Below the pieces are notes generated by a model, which made no database searches, was not told where the DNA came from, and worked only from the letters and a program-made list of their open reading frames with translations. A program made the translations under genes and the position numbers. A stretch of 64,000 nucleotides of DNA, from contig NZ_BJNZ01000002.1 in assembly GCF_006539945.1 (NCBI RefSeq), positions 124,001 to 188,000 of the forward strand. Reading direction: 5' to 3'. Numbering within the stretch: position 1 is the stretch's first letter; the number at the start of each line of letters is the position of its first letter. The DNA is from Cellulosimicrobium cellulans. Its GTDB lineage: Bacteria > Actinomycetota > Actinomycetes > Actinomycetales > Cellulomonadaceae. Of this stretch, positions 9,236 through 17,404 are shown in pieces.

Positions 9236-10201
9236 ATGAGAACCACGTCGGACTGGCCGATCGTCGTCGGGATCGACGGGTCCCCGGAGGCCTCGCACGC
9301 CCTGCGATACGCCGTACGCGAGGCCGAACGCGAAGGCTGCTACCTGTGGCTGGTCAACGCCATCCACGAGATCGTGCCGCTGGCACCGATGTGGCCGCTG
9401 CTGACCAGCGACACCCTCGTCGACGTCGGCCACGAGCTTCTTGCCGAGGCGCAGACGGTCGTCGAGGAGCTGTCCGGCGGCCGCGTATCCGTCCGGGTCC
9501 AGGCGGCCCTGGGCCCGGCGGTCGACGTCCTTGCCGCCGCCGGGGAGCACGCGCGTCTCGTCGTCCTGGGCCACCGGTCGCCGGCGCTGATGGAGCGGAT
9601 CTTCACCGGCAGCACCACCTTCGGTGTGGCCGCACGCGCCTCGTGCCCGGTGCTGAGCGTGCCGCGCGACTTCGACGCGGACCGAGAGCACGGCATCGTC
9701 GTCGCAGCCGTCGACGGGACGGAGATCTCCCCGCACGTCCTCGACCGCGCCTTCGCCGTGGCGGCCGAGCGCTCCGCACGTCTGGAGATCGTGCACTGCT
9801 GGCGCCTCGACCCGTTCTACAGCTACCTGGTCGACGAGTGGTCGGTCCAGGACGAGTGGCGAGGTCACACCTCGGAGGTGATCGACCGCCTGGTCGAGGA
9901 GGCCTCCTCGGCCCACCCGTCCGTGTCGTTCGAGACATGGTTGGAGTACGCCGACGTCACCGACACCCTCGTCCGCCACTCCAAGGACGCGGACGTGCTG
10001 ATCCTGGGCCGTCACGGCCACGGCACCCGCCCCTCGGCTCTCGTCGCCGCCGTGCTCGGGAGCGTGACCCGGGCCGTGCTGCACCACGCGCACTGCCCGG
10101 TCGAGGTCGTCCCCGCACCCCGCCCCGCCGCAGCGCGCGACGAGGCCCCGCTGCCGTCCCCGGCCCGCGTGCCGGAACCTGCCGACGTCGTCGACACCTG
10201 A
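9236..10201 (+). CDS. Tandem-domain universal stress protein (UspA family)
   Basis: A 321-residue double Usp. Domain 1 starts IVVGIDGSPEASHALRYAVRE and ends GHRSPALMERIFTGSTT; domain 2 begins near residue 155 with IVVAAVDGTEISPHVLDRAF and ends GRHGHGTRPSALVAAVLGS, a good nucleotide-binding loop. The C-terminal tail is proline/alanine rich. The ATG at 9236 follows GGAGGG (9225-9230). It is followed 50 nt later by the DoxX-like gene, probably in the same transcript. Third Usp of the dormancy island and the one with the best-preserved second-domain loop. Confidence 0.93.
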   Translation: MRTTSDWPIVVGIDGSPEASHALRYAVREAEREGCYLWLVNAIHEIVPLAPMWPLLTSDTLVDVGHELLAEAQTVVEELSGGRVSVRVQAALGPAVDVLAAAGEHARLVVLGHRSPALMERIFTGSTTFGVAARASCPVLSVPRDFDADREHGIVVAAVDGTEISPHVLDRAFAVAAERSARLEIVHCWRLDPFYSYLVDEWSVQDEWRGHTSEVIDRLVEEASSAHPSVSFETWLEYADVTDTLVRHSKDADVLILGRHGHGTRPSALVAAVLGSVTRAVLHHAHCPVEVVPAPRPAAARDEAPLPSPARVPEPADVVDT

Positions 10202-10251
10202 CCCTCACCCACGCCGCCCGGCCAGGACGGCACGCACCAAGGAGAAGAACG

Positions 10252-10845
10252 ATGAGCACCATCCACGAGCCGCGCCGAGCCTCTCAGCCGAGCTCGGCCC
10301 CCACCGCTGCACCGAGCACCGCGGTCGAACGCGAGACGGTCGTCGTCGAGACGCAGTCACAGGTCGCGCTGAGGTATGTCGGCGCCGTCATCCGTATCGC
10401 CCTCGGCTGGGTGTTCCTGTGGGCGTTCCTCGACAAGGCCTTCGGCCTCGGCCACGAGACCCTCTCGGAGGACGCCTGGGTCAACGGCGGCCAGCCCACT
10501 GCGGGGTTCCTCGGCAACGCCACCAGCGGCCCCTTTGCCGACTTCTACCAGGGGCTCGCCGGACAGGCGTGGGTCGACTGGATCTTCATGGTCGGGTTGC
10601 TGGGCATCGGGCTCGCACTCATCCTCGGCATCGGGATGCGGATCGCGGCCGTCGCCGGCGCGATCATGCTGGTCCTGATGTGGACGGCCGTCCTGCCGCC
10701 CGCGAACAACCCCTTCATGGACGACCACCTGATCTACGCCCTCGTGCTCGTCGCCCTGGCCCTGGGCAACTCCGGGCGAACGCTCGGGCTGGGGGCGTGG
10801 TGGCAGAGCACCCGCCTGGTCCGGCGTTGGCCCGCCCTCACCTAG
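10252..10845 (+). CDS. DoxX/DoxD-like membrane protein
   Basis: Membrane protein of 197 residues: a soluble N-terminal stretch of about 45 residues, then roughly four hydrophobic helices (starting AVIRIALGWVFLWAFLDKAFG, then a helix near GLLGIGLALILGIGMRIAAVAG, one at ImLVLMWTAVLPP, and LIYALVLVALALG). The DoxX/DoxD family includes the small subunit of thiosulfate:quinone oxidoreductase and mycobacterial redox-linked membrane proteins; the exact role here is unknown. The ATG has AAGGAGAAG 5 nt upstream. It lies between the Usp gene and the DevS-like kinase. Confidence 0.85.
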   Translation: MSTIHEPRRASQPSSAPTAAPSTAVERETVVVETQSQVALRYVGAVIRIALGWVFLWAFLDKAFGLGHETLSEDAWVNGGQPTAGFLGNATSGPFADFYQGLAGQAWVDWIFMVGLLGIGLALILGIGMRIAAVAGAIMLVLMWTAVLPPANNPFMDDHLIYALVLVALALGNSGRTLGLGAWWQSTRLVRRWPALT

Positions 10846-10962
10846 TGAGTGCGCCGCACATCGCCTCGCGCCGACCGACGTGCACCGTCCGTCACGAGGC
10901 CCGACGAGCTCCCTGCCCGCCGGGCCTCCCCCTGCCCTCTCGTCAACGCCGCAGCGCCGCAA

Positions 10963-10968
10963 TATCCT
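10963..10968 (+). promoter_or_regulatory. Possible -10 box for a leaderless transcript
   Basis: TATCCT ends 7 nt before the GTG start of the kinase gene at 10976, the usual distance from a -10 box to the transcription start. The only purine-rich stretch, GGAGG at 10970-10974, is 1 nt from the start codon and could not work as a ribosome-binding site. Together these suggest initiation on a leaderless mRNA. Confidence 0.4.
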
Positions 10969-10975
10969 CGGAGGC

Positions 10976-12553
10976 GTGGATCGGACCTCGGTCGAGGTGC
11001 AGGAAGCGATACTGCGGGCTGTCAGTGGCATCTCGACCGACTTCGACCTGCGCGACCTGCTCGCCGGCGTGGTGCGCGCAGCCTGCACGCTGTCCGGCGC
11101 ACGCTACGGGGCGCTCGGGGTCATCGGACGCTCACGCCGTCAGCTCATCGAGTTCATCGCCGAAGGCATGAGTCAGTCCGAGCGCGAACGCATCGGCCAC
11201 CTACCCACCGGGCGCGGGCTCCTGGGTCACCTCGTCACCCACCACGAAGCCTTGCGTCTCGACGACCTCACCAGCCACCCCTCCTCGTCCGGCTTCCCAC
11301 CCGGCCATCCACCGATGACGACGTTCCTCGGAGTGCCCGTCAAGGTCCGCGGCCGCGTCTTCGGCAACCTCTATCTCACCGACAAGACCACCGGTCCCGC
11401 GTTCACCGCCGCCGACGAGGAAGCCGTGACCGCGCTAGCGGGCCTGGCCGGTCTCGCTATCGAGAACGCCAAGCTCCTCATGACGACCGAGCGCCGGGCC
11501 CGATGGCTCGAAGCCACGGCAGCGATGCAGCCCGACGTCCTTCGCGCCACCGAACCGCGCCAAGCGCTCGAAGCCGTGCTGCGACGAGCGCTGCAAGGCG
11601 CCGACGCCACCACGGCCCTCGCGATCGCGCCCGGCGCAGACGGCCGGTTCACCGTCCGCGCTGCAGTCGGGGGCCACGCCGACGACCCGGACCAGATCCT
11701 GCAAGAGATCCACCAGCCCGCCATGCTCGCCATGGCGACCGACCGCACCCGCTGGGCCGACCTGCCCGACGGGGGCGCCATCATGACACGGCTGGCGATC
11801 GACTCCGTCACCCGAGGTGCGCTCGTGGTCGCGCTGCCCCGGAGCCGCTACGCCGAGAACCTCAGCGCCGACACCGACTTCATCACCAACTTCGCCAACC
11901 AGGCCTCACTCGTGCTCGAACGACACCACACCCGCGCCGTCCAGCAGCAGCTCGCCGTCATGGCCGAACGCAACCGGATCGCCCGCGACCTGCACGACGT
12001 CATCATCCAGCGCTTGTTCGCGCTCGGACTCCAGGTCCAGGCCATCACCCGGAGGAGCCCGGACACCGTCCGCGAACCTCTGACCACCGTCCTGGAGGAC
12101 ATCGACTCCACCATCCGCGAGATCCGCCGCTCCATCGTCGATCTGCGACCGGACCAGGAGCGCCGGTACTCCCTGCGCTCCAAGGTGCACGACCTCGTCG
12201 ACGAGTACGCCCACGTCCTCGGCAGGCCTCCGGCGCTCAAGGTGGACGGGCCGCTCGACACCCTGGTCGATGTCGAGATCCACCACCACGTCCTGGCGGT
12301 GCTGCGGGAAGGGCTGTCCAACGCAGCACGCCACGCTGTCGCAGACCACGTCTGGGTCGACGTGACGGTCCGCACCGAGGAGCTCGTGTGCACCGTCAGC
12401 GACGACGGCATCGGACCCCAGGGCGGTGCGGCCCACGGCGGCTTGCTCAACCTCGCCGACCGAGCCGACGAGCTGGGCGGGCGGGTGGACGTCCGCCCAC
12501 GCGAGCCGCGGGGGAGCATCCTGACCTGGCGCGTCCCACTCCACGCGTCATGA
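10976..12553 (+). CDS. devS: DevS/DosS-like GAF sensor histidine kinase
   Basis: Soluble sensor kinase of 525 residues, the likely partner of the DevR-like regulator at 13099. Two GAF domains are visible (about 20-160 and 175-320), then HisKA_3 with ERNRIARDLHDVIIQR (phospho-accepting His about 340) and a HATPase domain with GLSNAARHAVADHV and DDGIGPQGG. GAF-A contains GFPPGHPPMTTFLGVPV, closely matching the region of mycobacterial DosS/DosT that carries the proximal haem histidine; the corresponding candidate here is His 111. Haem-based oxygen/NO sensing is therefore likely but inferred. GTG start at 10976, probably leaderless. The stop overlaps the next ATG (ATGA). Confidence 0.9.
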   Translation: MDRTSVEVQEAILRAVSGISTDFDLRDLLAGVVRAACTLSGARYGALGVIGRSRRQLIEFIAEGMSQSERERIGHLPTGRGLLGHLVTHHEALRLDDLTSHPSSSGFPPGHPPMTTFLGVPVKVRGRVFGNLYLTDKTTGPAFTAADEEAVTALAGLAGLAIENAKLLMTTERRARWLEATAAMQPDVLRATEPRQALEAVLRRALQGADATTALAIAPGADGRFTVRAAVGGHADDPDQILQEIHQPAMLAMATDRTRWADLPDGGAIMTRLAIDSVTRGALVVALPRSRYAENLSADTDFITNFANQASLVLERHHTRAVQQQLAVMAERNRIARDLHDVIIQRLFALGLQVQAITRRSPDTVREPLTTVLEDIDSTIREIRRSIVDLRPDQERRYSLRSKVHDLVDEYAHVLGRPPALKVDGPLDTLVDVEIHHHVLAVLREGLSNAARHAVADHVWVDVTVRTEELVCTVSDDGIGPQGGAAHGGLLNLADRADELGGRVDVRPREPRGSILTWRVPLHAS

Positions 12554-13038
12554 GCCGATCGAGGAGCGACGACGGCGCCGCGCCGCGGCCAGAGGCCCGA
12601 CCCTCCCTCACCGCGCGTCGCCGCGGCTACGTCGCCACCGCGCTGGTCGACGCGGCACTGCTGGTCTTCATCCACGTCTGGCCAGGATGGCAGGTGGTGC
12701 CGTTCCTCACGACCGAGACCGTCGAGGTGCTCCCGGCCGTCAACGCCACCCTGGTCGCGGGCATCGCCGCCAACACGGTGTACCTCCTGGCCGACCCGCC
12801 GTGGCTGCGCGCGCTCGGTGACGTCGTCGTCACCGGCGTCGGGGTCGTCGCCCTCGTGACGTTGTGGCGCGTCTTCCCGTTCAGCCTTCCCGGGGAGGGC
12901 TTCGACTGGATGCTCGTCGTTCGCGTCCTGCTCGCGCTCGGCGTCCTGGGGAGCGTGATCGCCATGATCGTCTCGACGGTGCAGCTCCTGCGGCCCACGT
13001 CGACCGATGCCGACGGACCAGGGCCGGTGCTCCGCTGA
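12550..13038 (+). CDS. Four-helix membrane protein coupled to the DevS-like kinase
   Basis: A 162-residue membrane protein of no family I can name. Four hydrophobic segments are visible: GYVATALVDAALLVFIHVW, VNATLVAGIAANTVYLLA, VVVTGVGVVALVTLWRVF and VVRVLLALGVLGSVIAMIV. The ATG overlaps the kinase stop in an ATGA arrangement, which implies translational coupling. It is convergent with the response regulator gene. Position suggests a role in signalling or in the low-oxygen response; no catalytic motif is visible. Confidence 0.8.
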   Translation: MSRSRSDDGAAPRPEARPSLTARRRGYVATALVDAALLVFIHVWPGWQVVPFLTTETVEVLPAVNATLVAGIAANTVYLLADPPWLRALGDVVVTGVGVVALVTLWRVFPFSLPGEGFDWMLVVRVLLALGVLGSVIAMIVSTVQLLRPTSTDADGPGPVLR

Positions 13039-13098
13039 AGAGGGCGCCCAGGTGGCTCGCCCCGACGTCGAAGGGGGCGGGGCCGCTCACCCGGGACG

Positions 13099-13734
13099 CT
13101 ACCCGAGGAGCTTCGTGGCCAGCACCGCCGCCTGGGTCCGGGACTCGAGATCGAGCTTCGTCAGGATGTTGGAGACGTAGTTCTTCACCGTCTTCTCGGA
13201 CAAGAACAGCTTGCTCGCGATCTGGCGGTTCGTCAGTCCCTCGGCGATCGCCGTCAGGACGTTGAGCTCCTGCTCGCTCAGCGCCGCCAAGGCCGGCTCC
13301 TGAACCGGGCCGGCGCGCAGCCGCTCGAGGACGCGCGACGTCAGGGCGGGGTCGATCAGCGACTGACCCGCGGCCACCCTCCGCAGCGCGTCCACCACGT
13401 CAGACCCGGTGATGACCTTGAGCAGGTATCCCGACGCACCCGCCATGATCGCCGAGAAGAGTGCCTCGTCGTCGTCGTACGACGTCAGGATCAAGGACCG
13501 GACGTCCGGCGCCGTAGCGTGCAGCTCTCGACAGACCTCGATCCCCGAACCATCGGGCAGGCGCACGTCGAGCACCGCGACGTCAGGACGCAGACGGGGG
13601 ATCTCTTGGAGAGCCGTTCGTGCCGTGCCCGACTCGCCGACGACCTCGAGCCCGTCTTCGGTCACGAGCAGACCCTTGAGGCCGCGCCGCACGACCTCGT
13701 GATCGTCAAGAAGGTACACGCGCACCTGCTCCAT
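13099..13734 (-). CDS. devR: DevR/DosR-like NarL-family response regulator
   Basis: Two-domain response regulator of 211 residues. Receiver: VYLLDDHEVVRRGLKGLL (acidic pair 10-11), phospho-acceptor Asp 56 in DVAVLDVRLPDGSGIEVC, LILTSYDDDEAL, and SGYLLKVITG with the conserved Lys. The C-terminal LuxR-type HTH reads LTNRQIASKLFLSEKTVKN. Similarity to mycobacterial DosR is clear, particularly DVAVLDVRLPDG, ILTSY and FL.EKTVKNYVS. The open frame runs to 13770, but the ATG at 13734 gives the family N-terminus MEQVRVYLL with a GGGAG site upstream. Predicted to be phosphorylated by the convergent kinase and to bind the GGGCCGTTCGGCAC boxes (inference). Confidence 0.92.
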   Translation of the reverse strand: MEQVRVYLLDDHEVVRRGLKGLLVTEDGLEVVGESGTARTALQEIPRLRPDVAVLDVRLPDGSGIEVCRELHATAPDVRSLILTSYDDDEALFSAIMAGASGYLLKVITGSDVVDALRRVAAGQSLIDPALTSRVLERLRAGPVQEPALAALSEQELNVLTAIAEGLTNRQIASKLFLSEKTVKNYVSNILTKLDLESRTQAAVLATKLLG

Positions 13735-13971
13735 CGTTCTGTTGTACTCCCGCTCCTGAGGTCCTTCCACTCCTGGGACGGCGAGGAGGGTAGGCGTCGC
13801 GGGGGTGGGCGACTCCCCTCGCTCGGAGCAACCACGTCCCGTGCCGCCGAGGCGCCGGAGGACTACCGCCAGGTGTGACCTTCTCCCCTACGGCGCGATC
13901 GCGACCGGCGTGAGCCTGAGAACGAGACAGCGAACCGGTCCACGGACGATCACAGAGGGGTAGAGACGGCC

Positions 13972-14253
13972 ATGAGCCACACCTGGAGCATCACCGTCGA
14001 GCTGTTCGACGCCGACGACATCGACCCAGAAGGCGCGATCACGACGGCTCACGCCGTACTGACGACGTCGAGCGGAACCACGCTCACGGGGCACGGTCGA
14101 GCCCGGCGCAGTCCCGGCGACACCCCGGTCAGGGAGATCGGGGAGGAGCTCGCCACGGCACGCGCACTGCGAGATCTCGCAGACCGGCTGCTACGAGCGA
14201 CCTCGAACGACATCGCGGCGATCGAGCATCAACCGGTCCGGCTGATGGGTTGA
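13972..14253 (+). CDS. DUF1876 protein, Rv1738-like
   Basis: Small 93-residue protein of the DUF1876 family, whose mycobacterial member Rv1738 is one of the strongest DosR-induced genes and resembles ribosome-hibernation factors in fold. The C-terminal half aligns well with Rv1738: EIGEELATARALRDLADRLL followed by SNDIAAIEHQPVRLMG. N-terminus MSHTWSITVELFDADDI. The ATG follows GAGGGGTAGAGAC. Its presence beside DevR/DevS is one of the best signs that this is a dormancy regulon. Predicted cytoplasmic; translation-silencing function is by analogy only. Confidence 0.9.
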   Translation: MSHTWSITVELFDADDIDPEGAITTAHAVLTTSSGTTLTGHGRARRSPGDTPVREIGEELATARALRDLADRLLRATSNDIAAIEHQPVRLMG

Positions 14254-14283
14254 CTGCACGCCAGGAACGGAGAGGTGACCATC

Positions 14284-14583
14284 ATGACCGCCCGCACCAC
14301 CCGGTGGCACGGCCTCGCCGTAGCCCTCCTTGTCGCAGCGGCGCTCCTTCTCGGAGCCTGCGCAGCCGGTCCCAACGTCGTGGCGAACCCCGGTGGCTAC
14401 GGCTTCTGGTGGGGCCTGTGGCAAGGCATCATCCTGCCGGTCACGTTCATCGTCTCGCTCTTCACCGACACGGTGAGCATCTACGAGGTCGACAACAACG
14501 GTGGCTGGTACGACTTCGGCTTCGTGCTGGGGATCGCGATGTTCTCCGGACCTGCGATCGCGATCGGCGGCCGCAGGTCCTGA
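14284..14583 (+). CDS. Small conserved lipoprotein / membrane protein
   Basis: A 99-residue protein with a lipoprotein signal: hydrophobic stretch GLAVALLVAAALLLGACAAG with lipobox LGAC. The mature part has a hydrophobic segment GIILPVTFIVSLF, then SIYEVDNNGGWYDFGFVLG and a second hydrophobic run. The tract with NNGGWYDFGF recurs in uncharacterised actinobacterial small proteins I remember, but I know no function. ATG at 14284 has GGAGAGG 8 nt upstream; the in-frame GTG at 14275 lies inside that site and is rejected as a start. Same strand and probably same operon as the DUF1876 gene. Confidence 0.82.
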   Translation: MTARTTRWHGLAVALLVAAALLLGACAAGPNVVANPGGYGFWWGLWQGIILPVTFIVSLFTDTVSIYEVDNNGGWYDFGFVLGIAMFSGPAIAIGGRRS

Positions 14584-14611
14584 CGGCGGCGCTACTCCTG
14601 GGGAAGGGCCC

Positions 14612-15118
14612 GTGACGGAGCCGAGCATGACCGACGACATCAGACTGACGCAGTGGTCCGACGACGTCGAGCACACGGTCGGGCTGCGCCAGCTCCTCCC
14701 GTGGGATCACCTCGGCGACGTGTGCGCCCGCACGTTCCCGGCCCTCTCCCGGGCCCTGGAGGACGCGGGCGTGCGGATCACCGGGCCGCCCTACGCGCGC
14801 TACCGCGACAGCTCGGACGAGCGGTTCGACGTCGAGCTGGGATTCCCCGTGAAGGAGGCGGTGGCCCCGGGCCGAGTCACGGTTGCGGTCCCCGTGGGCG
14901 GCTCGCTGGAGACCGGCGGTCTGCCGAGAGGCCGTGCCGTCGAGGCCGTGCACGTGGGGCCGCACGGCACCTTGCCTCTGACGTACGCCCACATGGAGGA
15001 ATGGGCACGGGCCCGCGGGCTGGAGCCGTCGGACCAGCTCTGGGAGTACTACGAGATCGGACCGGACTCCGATCCGGACCCGAGGACATGGCGCACCCGG
15101 GTCTTCATGCCCGTCTAA
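14612..15118 (+). CDS. GyrI-like / effector-binding-domain protein
   Basis: About 168 residues from the GTG at 14612 (GGGGAAGG upstream) or 163 from the ATG at 14627 (GGAG upstream); both are plausible. The body (GLRQLLPWDHLGDVCARTFPALSRALEDAG, GPPYARYRDSSDERFDVELGFPV, GRAVEAVHVGPHGTLPLTYAHMEEWARARG, WEYYEIGPDSDPDPRTWRT) is typical of the SOUL/GyrI-like small-molecule-binding fold found in BmrR-type regulators, here without a DNA-binding domain. Likely a stand-alone ligand-binding or hydrolase-like protein. It lies 28 nt after the lipoprotein gene. Confidence 0.8.
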   Translation: MTEPSMTDDIRLTQWSDDVEHTVGLRQLLPWDHLGDVCARTFPALSRALEDAGVRITGPPYARYRDSSDERFDVELGFPVKEAVAPGRVTVAVPVGGSLETGGLPRGRAVEAVHVGPHGTLPLTYAHMEEWARARGLEPSDQLWEYYEIGPDSDPDPRTWRTRVFMPV

Positions 15119-15230
15119 GCGTCGGTGCGCGAGACCTGCGAACGCGACACTCGCCGAGCGACCGCGCGACTCGGCACCCGTGACACAGCTCCGCTCTCCG
15201 AGCCGATGCGCACGGTGGGTGATCTGCGTG

Positions 15231-16364
15231 TCAACCCAGGCGGTGAGCACCCAGGGTCACGGGCGGCGCCTCGGCCCCGCCGGGACGTGGACGTCGACCA
15301 GCGCGAGACGAGACGACCAGGCTGGCATAGCAGGCAGCGCCGACAGGGATCGGCAGCCAGAACTGCAGCAGCCGCCAGGCCACGACGCCGAGAACGACCG
15401 GGCCCGACGGCTCGCCGAGACCGGTCAAGACGGAGATGACACCGGCTTCGACCACACCGAGGCCGCCGGGGGCGATGGGAACACCGGCCATGACGTTGGC
15501 GACACCGTAGGCGACACAGAGCGCGACAGGATTCGACCGGACGCCGAAGGCTGCCAAGAAGACCCACAAGGCAGCCGCGTCCAGACACCAGTTGAGCGAT
15601 CCCCAGACCGCAAATCTGCCCAGGAGGCGCCGCTCGGACAACAGGTCGACCACCCTGACCATGGTCGGTCGCACCCATCCCTGCAGTCGTTCACGCCATC
15701 GGGAGGACGACCACCGGGTGATGCGCTCCGCAGCAGCAGGAAGCCCGTCCGGGTGATGCTCCACAGCCCGCACGACGGCGAGCTCGGCGATCAGGACACC
15801 GATGACTGCCGCTGCCACTCCCACGTAGAGTCCCGGCGCGATACCGAGCAGCACGCCGGTCAGAGCAGCCACGCCGAGAATCAGCTGCAGAGTGGCTGCC
15901 GAGCCGAGCCCCTGGACGGCAACGGCCGCGACGGCCTCCTCCACGCGCACGCCCCCTCGGTGCAGCAGGCCGACACGGACGACGTTGCTCGTCGCCGCCC
16001 CCGCCGGAGTCACGTGCGCGACGCTCAAGGCCGAGAGGTCCGTCCGGAACAGCCAGCTGAAGGCGGGTCTGCCCTCGCGTGGCAGAACGACCGAGGTCAG
16101 TACTGAATAGGTGGCCAGACTCAGTGCCTCGAGGAGCACACCCAGCGCCAAGAGGGTCGGCTCGACGTGGGAGAGCACCTCCAGGGCCCGTTCTGCAGCA
16201 GGCACCGACGGGACCAGGAGGAACCGCACGACGAGGATGATCACTGCCGGACGAACCCCACGGCGAAGCCACACGTGCCGCGCACGATCGAGATGCCGAG
16301 GCACGTGACGTCGAGCAGCCGAGCATCGCCGCACGAGATGCGCCATGGCCTCCACGCTAGGCAT
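15231..16364 (-). CDS. Flippase-like (UPF0104 / LPG-synthase transmembrane domain) protein
   Basis: Polytopic membrane protein of about 377 residues. Features of the lysylphosphatidylglycerol-synthase transmembrane family: RTDLSALSVAHVTPAGAATSNVVR, then VANVMAGVPIAPGGLGVVEAGVI near the C-terminus, between several long hydrophobic helices. There is no C-terminal catalytic domain, so it is the stand-alone flippase-like form often linked to lipid or glycolipid translocation. The reading frame stays open far upstream, but similarity begins around MPSVEAMAHLVRR. Start is ATG 16364, with ATG 16346 as the alternative (GGAGG 2 nt upstream). Divergent from the MHYT gene. Confidence 0.8.
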   Translation of the reverse strand: MPSVEAMAHLVRRCSAARRHVPRHLDRARHVWLRRGVRPAVIILVVRFLLVPSVPAAERALEVLSHVEPTLLALGVLLEALSLATYSVLTSVVLPREGRPAFSWLFRTDLSALSVAHVTPAGAATSNVVRVGLLHRGGVRVEEAVAAVAVQGLGSAATLQLILGVAALTGVLLGIAPGLYVGVAAAVIGVLIAELAVVRAVEHHPDGLPAAAERITRWSSSRWRERLQGWVRPTMVRVVDLLSERRLLGRFAVWGSLNWCLDAAALWVFLAAFGVRSNPVALCVAYGVANVMAGVPIAPGGLGVVEAGVISVLTGLGEPSGPVVLGVVAWRLLQFWLPIPVGAACYASLVVSSRAGRRPRPGGAEAPPVTLGAHRLG

Positions 16365-16496
16365 CCGCGAGCACCACCGAACGAGGAAGAGTCCTCTGGT
16401 TCCCTGGGTCGAGCGGGACAGCCCCAGCCAGGGCCGGTCGGCGGCAGAGTGCGTGCCCATCGTGTCTCGGCGCTTCTGGTCCTCCCGCAGGGACTC

Positions 16497-16506
16497 GCCG
16501 TTCGGC
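16497..16506 (+). promoter_or_regulatory. GCCGTTCGGC core, weak DevR-type box candidate
   Basis: The 10-bp core of the island motif occurs in the divergent spacer between the flippase-like gene and the MHYT gene. The flanks (GACTC upstream, TGCTC downstream) do not match the extended motif, so it may be chance. Confidence 0.2.
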
Positions 16507-16586
16507 TGCTCGACGCCACGTCCGGCGTGCGGCATCACGGATATCGCTTGAGGGTGCCATGTCCCTTCTGATGCTTTTGAGGCGGT

Positions 16587-17381
16587 ATGCACATGCTCGA
16601 TGTCCATCACTTCACCTACGGAGCGGTGACGCCGCTCATCTCCTACGCGGCGGCGGTCTCCGGGTCGGCCTGCGGCCTGTCCGCGGTCTCCCGGTCCCGA
16701 GTCGACGCGCCGTGGCACGTGCGCTCGGCGTGGCTCTGGCTGGGGGCCGCGGCCATCGGGGGCACGGGCATCTGGGTGATGCACTTCGTGGCGATGCTCG
16801 GGTTCACGGTCACCGGCATGCCGATCCACTACGACGTGCCGCTCACCATCGTCTCCGCGCTGGTCGCCGTGGTGGTCGTGTCGGTCGGCCTGCACCTGGT
16901 CATGATGTTCGGCTACCGACCCCTGCTGCTGGTCGCGGGAGGCGCCGTGGCCGGGCTCGGGGTCGCCGGGATGCACTACATGGGCATGGCGGCGATGCGC
17001 CTGCACGGCACCATGCACTACAGCGCGATCTCCGTCGCCCTGGCGCTGCTCGTCGCGGTCGCCGCCGCGACGGCGGCGCTCTGGCTCTGCGTGCACGCGC
17101 GGGGCGGGCTGTCCATGACCGTGTCGGCCCTCGTCATGGGGGTCGCGGTCGCGGGGATGCACTACACCGGCATGTGGGGCGTCTCGGTGACCGGCCAGCC
17201 GGGCGCACCGGACGGCGGCGTACCGATGCTGGACCTGTTGGGTGCCCTCCTCGTCGGGGGAGGCGGCTCCATCCTGCTGCTGGTGTTCGTCGTCGTCGGC
17301 TCCCGGACGGAGAGCGAGAGGCAGCGGCACGAGGCCTTCCGGGAGCGCATGGCGCAGGAGAACGTCTCGGTCGGCAGCTAG
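16587..17381 (+). CDS. MHYT-domain integral membrane sensor without output domain
   Basis: A 264-residue seven-helix membrane protein. The three repeats carry the family motif as MHFVAMLGFTVTG, MHYMGMAAMRLHG and MHYTGMWGVSVTG, proposed in this family to bind a metal (probably copper) and sense a diatomic gas. Usually MHYT is fused to GGDEF/EAL or kinase domains; here only a short charged tail (ESERQRHEAFRERMAQEN) follows, so the protein must signal through a partner or act otherwise. ATG 16587, with GAGG at 16579-16582. Its position at the end of the dormancy island fits a gas-sensing role. Confidence 0.88.
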   Translation: MHMLDVHHFTYGAVTPLISYAAAVSGSACGLSAVSRSRVDAPWHVRSAWLWLGAAAIGGTGIWVMHFVAMLGFTVTGMPIHYDVPLTIVSALVAVVVVSVGLHLVMMFGYRPLLLVAGGAVAGLGVAGMHYMGMAAMRLHGTMHYSAISVALALLVAVAAATAALWLCVHARGGLSMTVSALVMGVAVAGMHYTGMWGVSVTGQPGAPDGGVPMLDLLGALLVGGGGSILLLVFVVVGSRTESERQRHEAFRERMAQENVSVGS

Positions 17382-17404
17382 CGGCCCGCGGGGGAACCCG
17401 CCGC

